Below are positions 8,710 to 18,565 of a stretch of DNA of 64,000 nt, piece by piece. The translations under genes and the position numbers were made by a program. Source of the DNA: Bartonella sp. 220B (lineage in GTDB: Bacteria > Pseudomonadota > Alphaproteobacteria > Rhizobiales > Rhizobiaceae). Numbering within the stretch: the first letter of the stretch is position 1; every line of letters starts with the position of its first letter. The stretch spans positions 1 through 64,000 of the forward strand of contig NZ_JANHOI010000001.1 of NCBI RefSeq assembly GCF_026930205.1, in the 5' to 3' direction. Below the pieces are notes generated by a model. That model was not told the origin of the DNA. It worked only from the letters and a program-made list of their open reading frames with translations, and did no database searches.

Positions 8710-11700
8710 TTATTTTATTTTCAGAGTTATTGCACCACCTACTCCCCAATGACCGCCAGCACTTGTTGCTGAGAGATTAGAGCGGATTTTTCCATTTTCA
8801 GATGTGTAACCAGCACCAAGAGCAAACGCAGATTGTCCACGCCATGCACCGCTACCAAATGAAACACTCAAAGAGCCTGGATCGTCAAAGTAACGTAAGT
8901 TAGATACTGCTAAACCAACCGCTGCTGCTTGCCTTGCCTCTTTGCGTACGCTCTTAATGTCATAACTTAAAATATTAAACTTCATATCTGTATATTGGTT
9001 AGCCCGATCAACGGCATCATCAACCGCATCGATAACGATATTATTCACCCGTTGATCTGTGTAATGTTTCGATTCATCAAGAATAATCTTCATTTGCTGC
9101 TCAGTATAATCATGTAGTTGCCCACCATTAACTGCCTCTTTCGAGCCCTTCTCAATACGCCCATCAGCTACATTATCAATCAGAACAGGTTCACTAGCAT
9201 CACCACCTTTTAAAGTGATCTTATTGGTTTTCTTTCCGTCTTCAGTTTTGTCATAGTGAACGGCCCCATCAGCAAGATTATTAACCGTGTTCTCAATATT
9301 ATCAACTCTGTTTTCAATATTGGTAACTGTATTACCAATATCTCCAATTGTATTTGAAATATTATCAACCCTGTTTGTGATATGTTTAATATCTTTTTCA
9401 ACGCCTGCGACACGTTCATTGGTCTTCCAAAGTTGTCCGCCATTAACCGCATCTTTTGAATTTTCTACAATATTACCGTCAGCTACATTGATAATTTTAC
9501 TTGGCTTACCCTCATGTTTAGCATCATAAGCTCCCTTCAAATCATTCCACTTTAAAGCATCGGAATCTACCTTGTCGATAACATGATCAATACGATCATT
9601 TATGCTTACCATATTGCTACTCACACCACTAAGTGCATCAGCAACATTACCGTAGCTTTTCTCTTCCGTTGTTCCATCAGCATTGAGTTGTGCAACTTTG
9701 AAATTAGGAGCAGTCCATTGCCCATCCTGATAGCTAGCACCACCACCAAAATAGGCTGCAAGTTGGTTGCTCATATGATAGAGTTGATTACCCGTAATGG
9801 CATCTGTCGAACCATCAGCAATTCTGCCATCTTTGACATTAAGGAGAGCTACTGGTCCAACGCTGTTTTTACCCCCTAAGGTTACACGATTATAATCAAC
9901 AACACCATTTTCTTTATCGTAGAGAACCGCTGCCGCACTTGCTGTCTCAATATTTTTAGAAATCTTCTCTATGCTTTTATCAAGTTGATCTTTGTTAACA
10001 GCTTCATCACCCTTTTCTGCTGTTTTCACACCAGAAATAGTGCGTGCTACACCACCAACACCTGCAATATTGATCTCAGTACCAGCTGTTGCCTTACCAA
10101 TCGTGATAATCCCTGATGCCCCTCCCTCTTGTTGCACAAGATTGTCCTTTTTCATTTCGGAAATCTTACCATCAAGATTGGCAATAGAAATATTCACACC
10201 AGTGAAAGCATCCGTAACATTATCATATTGTGTATCCTTAATAAGGAAGGTTGGTTTGATACCAGCCTCTACATCTGTACTACCACCAAAATAGTTCGAT
10301 ATATTCTTAGCAATTTTGAAAATCTGTGAACCATTCACGGCATCTGTTGAATCGCTAGAAATTTCTCCATCCTTAAGAAACTTAATTTTGCTGTTTGTCT
10401 TTTCTCCATTTGGTCCATGAAGTGCAACAAATGCTCTTTCCTGTTCGCTCCACAATAAGGAATCTTTAGAAACCCCATCTATTTTCTGAGTAAACTCATT
10501 AACTACATGGTCTAAATGGCTATTTACATTTTTGACATTTGCATCAAGACCTGTCAAAGCTGAACCTACATCTTTAAAGATTTTCTGTTTTACACTACCA
10601 TCTTCGGAAACAGTAGATAAATTATATCGTGGTCCTACAAAAGCACCATCTTGAAATGCAGCATCCCCACCAAAAAATTCTGCAATATCTCCGGATATTT
10701 TATTAATTTGGCTCCCATTGATCGCATCACCCGATTCTTCGGTAATTTCGCCATCTTTAACATTATGGAGAGCAACTGGTTCTTTGGTCTTATCGCCCCC
10801 TAAAGTGATACTCTTATAATTGACAGAATTATCACCATTTTTATCGTAGAGAACTGCAAATTTATTTGCTTCTTTAATGACTTGAATCCTGTCTGTTATA
10901 TCTGCAATTTCACCATCGAGTTGTTGTTTATTAACAGCTTCATCATCCTTCGTAGCCGCTTTCACACCCGAAATTGCACGAGCTTCACCTGATTTGTTTG
11001 CAATATGAATCTCTGTACCTTCTATTTCCTTACCAATGGTGATACGATTTCTCTCTTCTTCTCGCTTAACAAGGTTATTGCTTTTTATAGTGTCAATAAC
11101 ATCAGCAATCTGACCATCGAGTTGTTGTTTATTAACAGCGTCATTCGCGTTTACTGCTGCCTTCACACCGGAAATTTTACGATCATCACCATCATTATTT
11201 GCAACATTGATTTCAACACCACCCTTTTCAGCACCAATAGTGATACGCTCTTGCTCATCATCCCATTTTACAAGACTATTTTCTGCTATTTGGCTTTCCA
11301 TTTCTTTTAGCTGTGCAACATTCACTGCATCAGTATTTTGTTGTCCTTTTTCAAGTCCTATAATCCTTTTATTTCCAGCATCAATACCATCAGGCGTTAC
11401 CTCTGGACCTCCTTTCTCAAAATGAAAGCCTTGATCATTCATAACGCTTCTTCCTGCAGTAACACTTGTCACATGAATATCATCCGCTAGATCAAATGTT
11501 ACATTGTGATTGTCATCCCTTACAATTTTGATATTCTGTTTATTTTCACTGCCGGCTGCTTGTAAATTTACTGTACCATTTTGGCCAATGGCTATAGCAT
11601 CTCCACTGTTGACAGAAAGCTGCCAACTTGTTTTCGCTGCCTCTTTCACAGCGTTTAGCTGTGCAAAATTTACTGCATCAGTATCTTCAGTCCCCTCTGC

Positions 11701-12942
11701 AACTCCTGTAATCTGTTTATCACCAGCATAAATACCATCCACAGTTATTCTAGCTCCATCAGCAAACATAATGCCATCATCACTTATAGAGCTTCTTCCA
11801 GCGGTAACTCGCTCCACTGTAATATTTTTGGCTAAATCAAATTTTACATTATTGTCTTCAGCACCTTTTGTAACCGTAAGATTATTACTTGCAGCCGATA
11901 AATCTACTACACTCGTTGCACCAACTGTCGTGGCATTTTTACCTCCAACAGACAACTGCCAATCTTGGCCTATGTAGGATTGTAATTCTTTTAACTGCGC
12001 AACATTAACGGCATCAGTATCATTACTACCAGCTGCCACCCCTGTAATCTGACGCGTTAGTTTTTCTTTAGGATTACCAACACTCACTGCTGCTAGTGTA
12101 CTTTTCCACCCGTAGTCCTCATTCTCTGATACTCCGTTTTTCAAAGGACTATAACCGCGAACACCAGCAAACGCATCAGCTACGGACTCGCTTCCAAGAG
12201 CAACACCGCCCTCTACAGTCGCTCTTGCATCGAAACCCACAGCAATCGCATCTTGTTTATCTGCACGTGATTTGTTACCAAATGCAATACTTTCAGTGCC
12301 TGTTGCTTTTGCAAGCCCACCAATAGCAATTGCCCCTTTTTCTCCTGTCTCTGACGCAACTCCTATAGCAAGACTTGCTTGTCCACCCGCAAGAGCAAAA
12401 AGACCAAAGGCTTGTGCTCCACCCCTCTTTGTGGTCGCACCCGCTCCAAATGCTGTTGAATAATTGCCCATTGCGGACGATCCACACCCAGTTGCAAAAG
12501 AATAAACACCAAAAGCTTCAGGCATAGCATTCAAAAGACCACCGGTTGCTCTTCCCATATACCCACCGCTATTAGTTGTAGCATCACTAACCCAAACAAT
12601 CTGTCTATCTCCCTGATCAAAAGGCTTCTTGCCAGAAAAATCTTTGTTCAGAGAAACGCCTTCATATAGTTCCTCTGCAGTCATTTGATTAACAGTGCCT
12701 TGATTCTTTCCACCACGGCCAATAACATTAAACACACCACAGTAATCATCATCGCCAGCTAACACAATACTACCATGACTACCCTTTGAGTAAGACACAC
12801 CAGCACCACTTGTGCTTAAAACCGCTCCACCTGTTATCGCAAGGTTTGCAGCGATTACAGGAGAAACACTCGACAAAAGTGTTGCTATAACAGCCCCCAA
12901 TGAAACAGCTTTAATCGAATTTGGTGTTGAGTATTTTTTCAT
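8710..12942 (-). CDS. Trimeric autotransporter adhesin, BadA/Vomp type (1410 aa)
   Basis: A complete surface adhesin. The ATG at 12942 (MKKYSTPNSIKAV) is chosen over upstream codons because GGGAGGGG precedes it. The signal peptide ends near residue 32. The head has two cysteines (DDYCGVFNV near 65, ATGCGSS near 150) and YadA-like repeats (SLAIG, AIAIG, SIAFG) up to about 280. A neck with DTDAVNVAQLK follows near 307. Two WQLSV modules, each ending in a neck, lead into a stalk of NLV..ERITIGK, DAVNKQQLD and coiled-coil segments with VDNI repeats. The last 80 or so residues (from RKEARQAAAVGLAVSNLR) are the YadA-type anchor that forms the trimeric outer-membrane barrel. Head start, signal peptide and anchor resemble those of the adhesin to its right. 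It is shorter than B. henselae BadA (about 3000 residues) and longer than the B. quintana Vomps (about 1000). Host-cell and matrix adhesion and autoaggregation are inferred from the family. Confidence 0.95.
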   Translation of the reverse strand: MKKYSTPNSIKAVSLGAVIATLLSSVSPVIAANLAITGGAVLSTSGAGVSYSKGSHGSIVLAGDDDYCGVFNVIGRGGKNQGTVNQMTAEELYEGVSLNKDFSGKKPFDQGDRQIVWVSDATTNSGGYMGRATGGLLNAMPEAFGVYSFATGCGSSAMGNYSTAFGAGATTKRGGAQAFGLFALAGGQASLAIGVASETGEKGAIAIGGLAKATGTESIAFGNKSRADKQDAIAVGFDARATVEGGVALGSESVADAFAGVRGYSPLKNGVSENEDYGWKSTLAAVSVGNPKEKLTRQITGVAAGSNDTDAVNVAQLKELQSYIGQDWQLSVGGKNATTVGATSVVDLSAASNNLTVTKGAEDNNVKFDLAKNITVERVTAGRSSISDDGIMFADGARITVDGIYAGDKQITGVAEGTEDTDAVNFAQLNAVKEAAKTSWQLSVNSGDAIAIGQNGTVNLQAAGSENKQNIKIVRDDNHNVTFDLADDIHVTSVTAGRSVMNDQGFHFEKGGPEVTPDGIDAGNKRIIGLEKGQQNTDAVNVAQLKEMESQIAENSLVKWDDEQERITIGAEKGGVEINVANNDGDDRKISGVKAAVNANDAVNKQQLDGQIADVIDTIKSNNLVKREEERNRITIGKEIEGTEIHIANKSGEARAISGVKAATKDDEAVNKQQLDGEIADITDRIQVIKEANKFAVLYDKNGDNSVNYKSITLGGDKTKEPVALHNVKDGEITEESGDAINGSQINKISGDIAEFFGGDAAFQDGAFVGPRYNLSTVSEDGSVKQKIFKDVGSALTGLDANVKNVNSHLDHVVNEFTQKIDGVSKDSLLWSEQERAFVALHGPNGEKTNSKIKFLKDGEISSDSTDAVNGSQIFKIAKNISNYFGGSTDVEAGIKPTFLIKDTQYDNVTDAFTGVNISIANLDGKISEMKKDNLVQQEGGASGIITIGKATAGTEINIAGVGGVARTISGVKTAEKGDEAVNKDQLDKSIEKISKNIETASAAAVLYDKENGVVDYNRVTLGGKNSVGPVALLNVKDGRIADGSTDAITGNQLYHMSNQLAAYFGGGASYQDGQWTAPNFKVAQLNADGTTEEKSYGNVADALSGVSSNMVSINDRIDHVIDKVDSDALKWNDLKGAYDAKHEGKPSKIINVADGNIVENSKDAVNGGQLWKTNERVAGVEKDIKHITNRVDNISNTIGDIGNTVTNIENRVDNIENTVNNLADGAVHYDKTEDGKKTNKITLKGGDASEPVLIDNVADGRIEKGSKEAVNGGQLHDYTEQQMKIILDESKHYTDQRVNNIVIDAVDDAVDRANQYTDMKFNILSYDIKSVRKEARQAAAVGLAVSNLRYFDDPGSLSVSFGSGAWRGQSAFALGAGYTSENGKIRSNLSATSAGGHWGVGGAITLKIK

Positions 12943-13284
12943 AATTCCCCTCCCTATAATAATATATTTAAGACGCAAAAAAACATTCCCTCATGTTGCA
13001 AGGACTTCTTATCTTTTTGTTTCTGCCTGCTTTCGCACTAAAAATAAAACAAGATATAAGCTGTTATGCTACAGCACCTTTAAAGGGGAATTAGAGGGCG
13101 CCTTGTGAAAGTCAAGTTAAGTAACATCAAAAAACATATCTTATTACGAGAATAATGTTAGACTTTTCTCTTAAAAAGAGTGTGTGGCTTTTCGCTTTAA
13201 GCTCTTTGGAATTGGTATAATTTTTGCGTCTCTTTATTTTAGGAGAGCGTTTATTCTTTTCAAGCAAGATTTATGTAACGCTTT

Positions 13285-13319
13285 TTAATAAAATGCCCCT
13301 GCTTCATTAAAGTAAGGGC
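13285..13319 (-). terminator. Intrinsic terminator of the 1539-residue adhesin gene
   Basis: On the minus strand GCCCTT (to 13319) pairs with AGGGGC (from 13295), with an inner CTT/AAG extension. ATTTTATT follows. It lies 31 bases past the stop at 13351. Confidence 0.75.
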
Positions 13320-13350
13320 AAAAAGTGTATTTAAGAAAACTGTTTCTGCA

Positions 13351-16300
13351 TCAATTTAGTGTCATGTTAAGTCCTGCACCGACACCCCAATGCCCACCTG
13401 AACTCGTAACCGATACATTAGAACGAATGTTTCCTTTTTCAGATGTATATCCAGCACCAAAAGCAAAAGCAGATTGACTACGCCATAAACCGCTACCAAA
13501 TGCGACACTTAATTTTCCAGGTGTATCATTGTACCGTAAGTTAGAGACTGCCAACCCAATCGCTGCTGCTCGTCTTGCCTCTTTGCGTACATTTTCAATG
13601 TTGTAATTTAAAGCCTCAAACCTCATGTTTGTGTAGTGGTTCGCGCGTTCAACAGCATCATCAATCGCATCGACAACGATATTATTCACCCGTTGATCTG
13701 TATAATTCTTTGATTGATCAAGAATAATTTTCATTTGCTGTTCAGTATAATCATGCAATTGCCCCCCATTTACAGCTTCCTTCGAGCCTTTCTCAATGCG
13801 GCCATCAGCTACATTATCAATCAGAACAGGTTCACTGGCATCACCACCTTTTAGAGTGACTTTATTGGCTTTCTTACCATTTTTATCTCTGTCATACCGA
13901 ACAGCGTCCTCTGCAATATCGTTAATTCTATTATCAATATTATCAACTTTGTTTTCAATATGGAAAACCGTTTTACCAATATCCGTAACCGTAGTGGAAA
14001 TATTGTCGACTCTGTCGGTAAGATGCTTAACATCTTTTTCAACACCCGTGACACGTTCATTGGTTTTCCAAAGTTGTCCACCATTGACGGCATCTTTCGA
14101 GCCTTCTTCAACCTTACCATCAGCTACATTGATAATTTTATTCGGCTTACCATCGCGACTAGCATCATAGGCTTTTTTATCATTGTTCCACTTTAAAGCA
14201 TCTGAATCAACCTTGTTGATGACATCATCAATACGGTTATTAATATTTGACATATTTTTATTGACGTCACCAAAAGCATCAGCGACATTATGGTGCTCTT
14301 TCTCAACAGTCGTACCATCAGCATTGACTTGAACAATCTTAAAAGTAGGATCTGTCCATTTTCCATCCTTATAACCCGCACCACCACCAAAATATGCAGC
14401 CAACTGGGTACTCATGAGATAGAGTTGATTCCCTGTGATAGCATCCGTTGAACCTTCAGCAATGTTTCCATCCAAAAGGAATTTTAACTTGCTGTTCGTC
14501 TTCTTTCCGTTTTTTTCGTGACGTGCAACAAATGCCTGCTCATCTTCACTCCAAAGTAAAGCGTCTTTAGAAAGACCATCTATTTTTTGACTAAAATCAT
14601 TGGCTACATTTGTTATGCGAGTATTCACACTTTTGATATTTGCATCAAGTCCATTCAAAGCTGTACCAACATCACGATAATTAACTTTTGCTACCGTACC
14701 ATCTTCAACAATAACAGATAAACTATATTTTGGTCCTACAAAATCGCCATTTTCGAATTTAGCTCCTCCACCAAAATATTTTGCTATATTCCCGGATATT
14801 GTATTAATTTGACTACCATTAATGGCTTCTGTTGAATTGGCAGAAATTGTACCAGCTTTGACACCAGCGATAGTCCGGTCTCCATCACTGCCTGTAATAT
14901 CAATTTTCATACCACCTTTTTCCTTACCAATAGTGATAAGATTCTGGTCTTCGTCCCATTTAACAAGGTTATTTCCTGCTACTTCTTGTATTTTCTCTTC
15001 TACTTTTTTCAACTGAGTAAGATTAACTGCATCCGTATCTAAAATACCTTCTGCCACGTTTCTAATCTCTTTATTGCTAGCATCAATACCGCCATATGTT
15101 ATACTTGGACCACGTTTAATCACTAAGCCATTATCAGTTATAGTAACTTCATCCCCTACTTTTATTGTATTAACTTTAATAAATTTGTTTAAATCAAATT
15201 TTACCTCGTTATCATCGCCTCTTACAATGTTGATATTTTTGTGACTATCCTTATCCGCAGCGGCTACAAACTTTACTGTACTCTCTGCTCCAATATCTGT
15301 AGCCTCTTCATTTTCAACAGCAAGTTTCCAACCTGTTTTAATTTTCGCTGTAAAGTCTTTTAGCTGTTTATAATTCACAGCATCGGTATCTCCCTTTCCC
15401 GCTGCAACTCCCGTAATCTTTTTATTGCCAGCGAAAATACCACCAGTAGTCATATTAGGACCACCAGTAATTATGAAACCATCATCGCTTACATTCGTTT
15501 TATCTGCTATTACACGTTTAACTCTGATAATATCATTTAAACCAAATTGTACAGTATTGTCACTGCCTTTGGTAATTTTGATATTCTTACTTTCTTCATT
15601 ACCTTCCTCTGCAATAACACCTACAAAATCTACTGTGCTACCAGCCTTAACATCCACAGGATTTGCACCATTAACAGAAAGTTTCCAACCTTTTTCTGAA
15701 AGTGTTTTTACATCTTTCAACTGTTTATAATTTACTGCATCAAAATCATCTTCCGCATCTGCAACTCCTTTAATCGTTTTATTACCAGCATGAATGCCAG
15801 TAACAGTTATACTCGGACCATCATCACCAGTAAACCTAAAACCAACAGCATCCATAATGCTTTCTCCTGTAGTGACACTCGTCAACTTAAGATCATCACT
15901 TAAAGTAAAGTTGATTTTATTCTTATTATTACCTCCATTGTCTTTGGTAATCTTTAAGTTGTCTTTGCTCTCTTCATTATCGCCATTTTTCACTGAAAAA
16001 TCTACAATATTGCCTGAATTCACATCTGTAGGATCGGTATCGTTAGCAGAAAGCTGCCAAGCCCCTCCTCCTGCTATTTGATTTTTTATTTCTTTCAGTT
16101 GTGAATAATTCACTGCATCGGTATCATCAGTCCCTGCGACCACTCCTGTAATCTTTTTATCGCCAGCAGAAATACCATTCACTGTTATGCTTGGACCATT
16201 ACCATTAAGAAACTTAAAGCCGTCATTACTCATAATGCTGTTGCCTGTAACAACAGTCGTTAGCGTAATCTGATCACTTAAAGCAAATGTAACTTTATTG

Positions 16301-17970
16301 TTGTGATCTTTTTGAATCTTGATATTTTTACTTTGTGTCCCCCTAGTCTCACCAGCAATAAGATCTACTGTACTACCAGCTTTAACATCTGTAGTGTTGC
16401 TACCATCAACAGAAAGTTTCCAAGCTCCTGCCAAAGCTTCCATAGCTTTTAGCTGTTTATAATTCACTGCATCGGTATCGTTACTTCCTTCTGCTACTCC
16501 CGTAATTTTTTTATTGCCAGCAGAAATGCCTTCATTCTTTACGCTTGGACCATTAGTAATCACTAAGCCACTGTCATCTAAAGAGCTTTTTCCTGTAGTG
16601 ACACTCATCAACTTAAGATCATCACTTAAAGTAAAGTTGATTTTATTCTTATTATTACCTCCATTGTCTTTGGTAATCTTTAAGTTGTCTTTGCTCTCTT
16701 CATTATCGCCATTTTTCACTGAAAAATCTACAATATTGCCTGAATTCACATCTGTAGGATCGGTATCGTTAGCAGAAAGCTGCCAAGCCCCTCCTCCTGC
16801 AATGACATTCCTCATAGCTTTCAGCTGCGCAACATTAACAGCATCAGTATCTTCACTTCCCGCTGCAACTCCTGTAATTTGGCGTGTTAGTTTACCCTCT
16901 GTACCATTAGGCGCAACACCAACTTCTCCAACGCTGAAAGCGCCTGTGGTGCTTTTCCATGCTATACCACTATCTGTCGAGGCAGCATTTAAATGAGGGT
17001 CATAGCCAGCAAAACCCTTCTCTCTATAAGAGATAGATCCCCCACCCACAGCTACACCATCCTTAGAAAACACTTGTGCATTTACACCAATGGCAACAGA
17101 ATCTTCCGTTTCAGCATAAGCAAATGTCCCTATAGCAATCGCATTTTCAGCCTTTGCTATTACTTTTCTGTTAGGATCATGTTCTTCAGTTCTGTCAGAA
17201 CGCCTGCTACCTATCGCAATAGAACCTGAAGCTTGAGCTTCAGCCTCTGAGCCTATAGCAATCGCATAATTCTTTTCTGCCCTTACCCTTGTTCCTAAAG
17301 CAACACTATTTTCACCTAATGCAGTTGCAAGCCCACCAATAGCAACTGCAGATTTCCCTGATGCCTCTGAATCAACACCCATAGCAACACTTGCTATACC
17401 ACCTGCAAGCGCAGAAACACCAAAGGCTTGCGCTCCACCAGCCTTTGCTGTCGCGCCTGCACCAAACACCGTGGAATAATTACCTGTTGCAGCAGATCCA
17501 CAACCGGTAGCAAAAGAATAAACACCATAAGCCTCAGGCATAGCATCCTCAGTACCAAAAGTGTTTGTTCCCATATAAGTACCATTATTGGACAAAATTC
17601 CTTCACTAACCCAAGTAACCTGTTCAGTGGTCGTACCATAAGGACTACGACCGTTAAAAACTTTTTCACCAATAAATCTCTCATATTGTTGCTTTGCTGT
17701 TATTCGAGAAGTGTCTTTTATTGCCTGCTGTTGTTTGCCACCACGTCCAATAACACTATCTGCACCACAGTAATTGTCATCACCAGCCAAAACAACACTC
17801 CCATGACTACCATATATATAGGAAACACTGGTACCACTTGTACTATTATTATTTCCTCCGACAAAAGCAAAGTTAGCAGCAAAAACAGGAGAAACACTCG
17901 ATAAGAGTGTGACCATTGCCGCACTGAGCGAGACAGCTTTAATTAAATTTGGTGTTGAATATTTTTTCAT
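13351..17970 (-). CDS. Trimeric autotransporter adhesin, BadA/Vomp type (1539 aa)
   Basis: A complete surface adhesin. The ATG at 17970 (MKKYSTPNLIKAV) has GAGGG seven bases upstream; the frame continues 33 codons further without support. A signal peptide of about 33 residues leads to a head with the conserved DDNYCGADSVIGRGG segment and YadA-like repeats at about 155-310. DAVN-type necks then recur near residues 380, 502, 622, 743, 867 and 980, so the middle is built from modules of about 121 residues. Each starts with WQLS or WKLSV and contains a GI-AGNKKITGV segment, like the Trp-ring plus GIN units described for the BadA head. Stalk and coiled coil follow, then a YadA-type anchor in the last 80 residues. 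Modules beginning near residues 385 and 625 are nearly identical in DNA. The function (host adhesion, autoaggregation) is inferred from the family. Confidence 0.95.
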   Translation of the reverse strand: MKKYSTPNLIKAVSLSAAMVTLLSSVSPVFAANFAFVGGNNNSTSGTSVSYIYGSHGSVVLAGDDNYCGADSVIGRGGKQQQAIKDTSRITAKQQYERFIGEKVFNGRSPYGTTTEQVTWVSEGILSNNGTYMGTNTFGTEDAMPEAYGVYSFATGCGSAATGNYSTVFGAGATAKAGGAQAFGVSALAGGIASVAMGVDSEASGKSAVAIGGLATALGENSVALGTRVRAEKNYAIAIGSEAEAQASGSIAIGSRRSDRTEEHDPNRKVIAKAENAIAIGTFAYAETEDSVAIGVNAQVFSKDGVAVGGGSISYREKGFAGYDPHLNAASTDSGIAWKSTTGAFSVGEVGVAPNGTEGKLTRQITGVAAGSEDTDAVNVAQLKAMRNVIAGGGAWQLSANDTDPTDVNSGNIVDFSVKNGDNEESKDNLKITKDNGGNNKNKINFTLSDDLKLMSVTTGKSSLDDSGLVITNGPSVKNEGISAGNKKITGVAEGSNDTDAVNYKQLKAMEALAGAWKLSVDGSNTTDVKAGSTVDLIAGETRGTQSKNIKIQKDHNNKVTFALSDQITLTTVVTGNSIMSNDGFKFLNGNGPSITVNGISAGDKKITGVVAGTDDTDAVNYSQLKEIKNQIAGGGAWQLSANDTDPTDVNSGNIVDFSVKNGDNEESKDNLKITKDNGGNNKNKINFTLSDDLKLTSVTTGESIMDAVGFRFTGDDGPSITVTGIHAGNKTIKGVADAEDDFDAVNYKQLKDVKTLSEKGWKLSVNGANPVDVKAGSTVDFVGVIAEEGNEESKNIKITKGSDNTVQFGLNDIIRVKRVIADKTNVSDDGFIITGGPNMTTGGIFAGNKKITGVAAGKGDTDAVNYKQLKDFTAKIKTGWKLAVENEEATDIGAESTVKFVAAADKDSHKNINIVRGDDNEVKFDLNKFIKVNTIKVGDEVTITDNGLVIKRGPSITYGGIDASNKEIRNVAEGILDTDAVNLTQLKKVEEKIQEVAGNNLVKWDEDQNLITIGKEKGGMKIDITGSDGDRTIAGVKAGTISANSTEAINGSQINTISGNIAKYFGGGAKFENGDFVGPKYSLSVIVEDGTVAKVNYRDVGTALNGLDANIKSVNTRITNVANDFSQKIDGLSKDALLWSEDEQAFVARHEKNGKKTNSKLKFLLDGNIAEGSTDAITGNQLYLMSTQLAAYFGGGAGYKDGKWTDPTFKIVQVNADGTTVEKEHHNVADAFGDVNKNMSNINNRIDDVINKVDSDALKWNNDKKAYDASRDGKPNKIINVADGKVEEGSKDAVNGGQLWKTNERVTGVEKDVKHLTDRVDNISTTVTDIGKTVFHIENKVDNIDNRINDIAEDAVRYDRDKNGKKANKVTLKGGDASEPVLIDNVADGRIEKGSKEAVNGGQLHDYTEQQMKIILDQSKNYTDQRVNNIVVDAIDDAVERANHYTNMRFEALNYNIENVRKEARRAAAIGLAVSNLRYNDTPGKLSVAFGSGLWRSQSAFAFGAGYTSEKGNIRSNVSVTSSGGHWGVGAGLNMTLN
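15865..16074 (-). repeat. 210-bp intragenic direct repeat, copy A
   Basis: Identical to 16591-16800 except for one base (G at 15891 against A at 16617). The offset is 726 bases, twice the 363-base module length of this adhesin. Neighbouring modules are clearly more diverged, so this is a recent duplication or gene conversion within the gene. Confidence 0.93.
16591..16800 (-). repeat. 210-bp intragenic direct repeat, copy B
   Basis: Partner of 15865-16074, in the same orientation and frame. Recombination between the copies would remove or add exactly two 121-residue modules without shifting the frame. Confidence 0.93.
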
Positions 17971-18565
17971 AATAAATCCCTCAATATAGAGAATCCTTAA
18001 AGCCAAAACGCAGTTCAGCTTCGCCACAACAGGCAATAAAAAATACTTTGCAAAATCATGTTTGCGCACTAGAAAAATTTTAAAAAGACAAAATGCCCCC
18101 TCTCGACGCCTAGAGTTTTCTCAGCATCATCCTACAACTTCTGAAAAGACATTGGATGTTAAAAAATTCCCCATCAATAAAGGGAATTAAATAAAAAATA
18201 AGCAATCTACTTGCAAATTATGTTATAATCTCCATCATGAACAGTATAATCCACTTCTTATAAAACGATCTCTCATTTTCAGATAAAGCGCATAAACAAA
18301 ATGGCAAGAGTAGAGAAAAATAATTTTTCATTGTGTTAGAAACACACTATCATAAACTGTAAAATGTATTTTTATATAAAGACAATCCTACGGTATAGTT
18401 TCACGAAACGTATGAACACTACATAGAAATTTGTATTGTTCAATCTTCTCTAGAAGATAAAATGCGTGATAGTGTTTTCAAAAACTAAAAGATCTGTAGA
18501 GGTAGTGCTATTTTTGAACTTGGATTTTTATAGAAAATCAAAAAAATTTTTGTTGCAGAAGACTG
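17971..18565. other. Intergenic region between adhesin and XRE regulator genes
   Basis: About 600 bases, AT-rich, without a convincing gene. It should hold the promoter of the adhesin starting at 17970 and the 3' end of the XRE gene transcript. A short inverted repeat, GTTTC-AC-GAAAC at 18398-18409, is present but too short to interpret. Confidence 0.55.

Noticed and set aside
18398..18409. Short inverted repeat GTTTC-AC-GAAAC upstream of an adhesin
   Set aside because: Five-base arms are expected by chance in AT-rich sequence, and no second copy was noticed.
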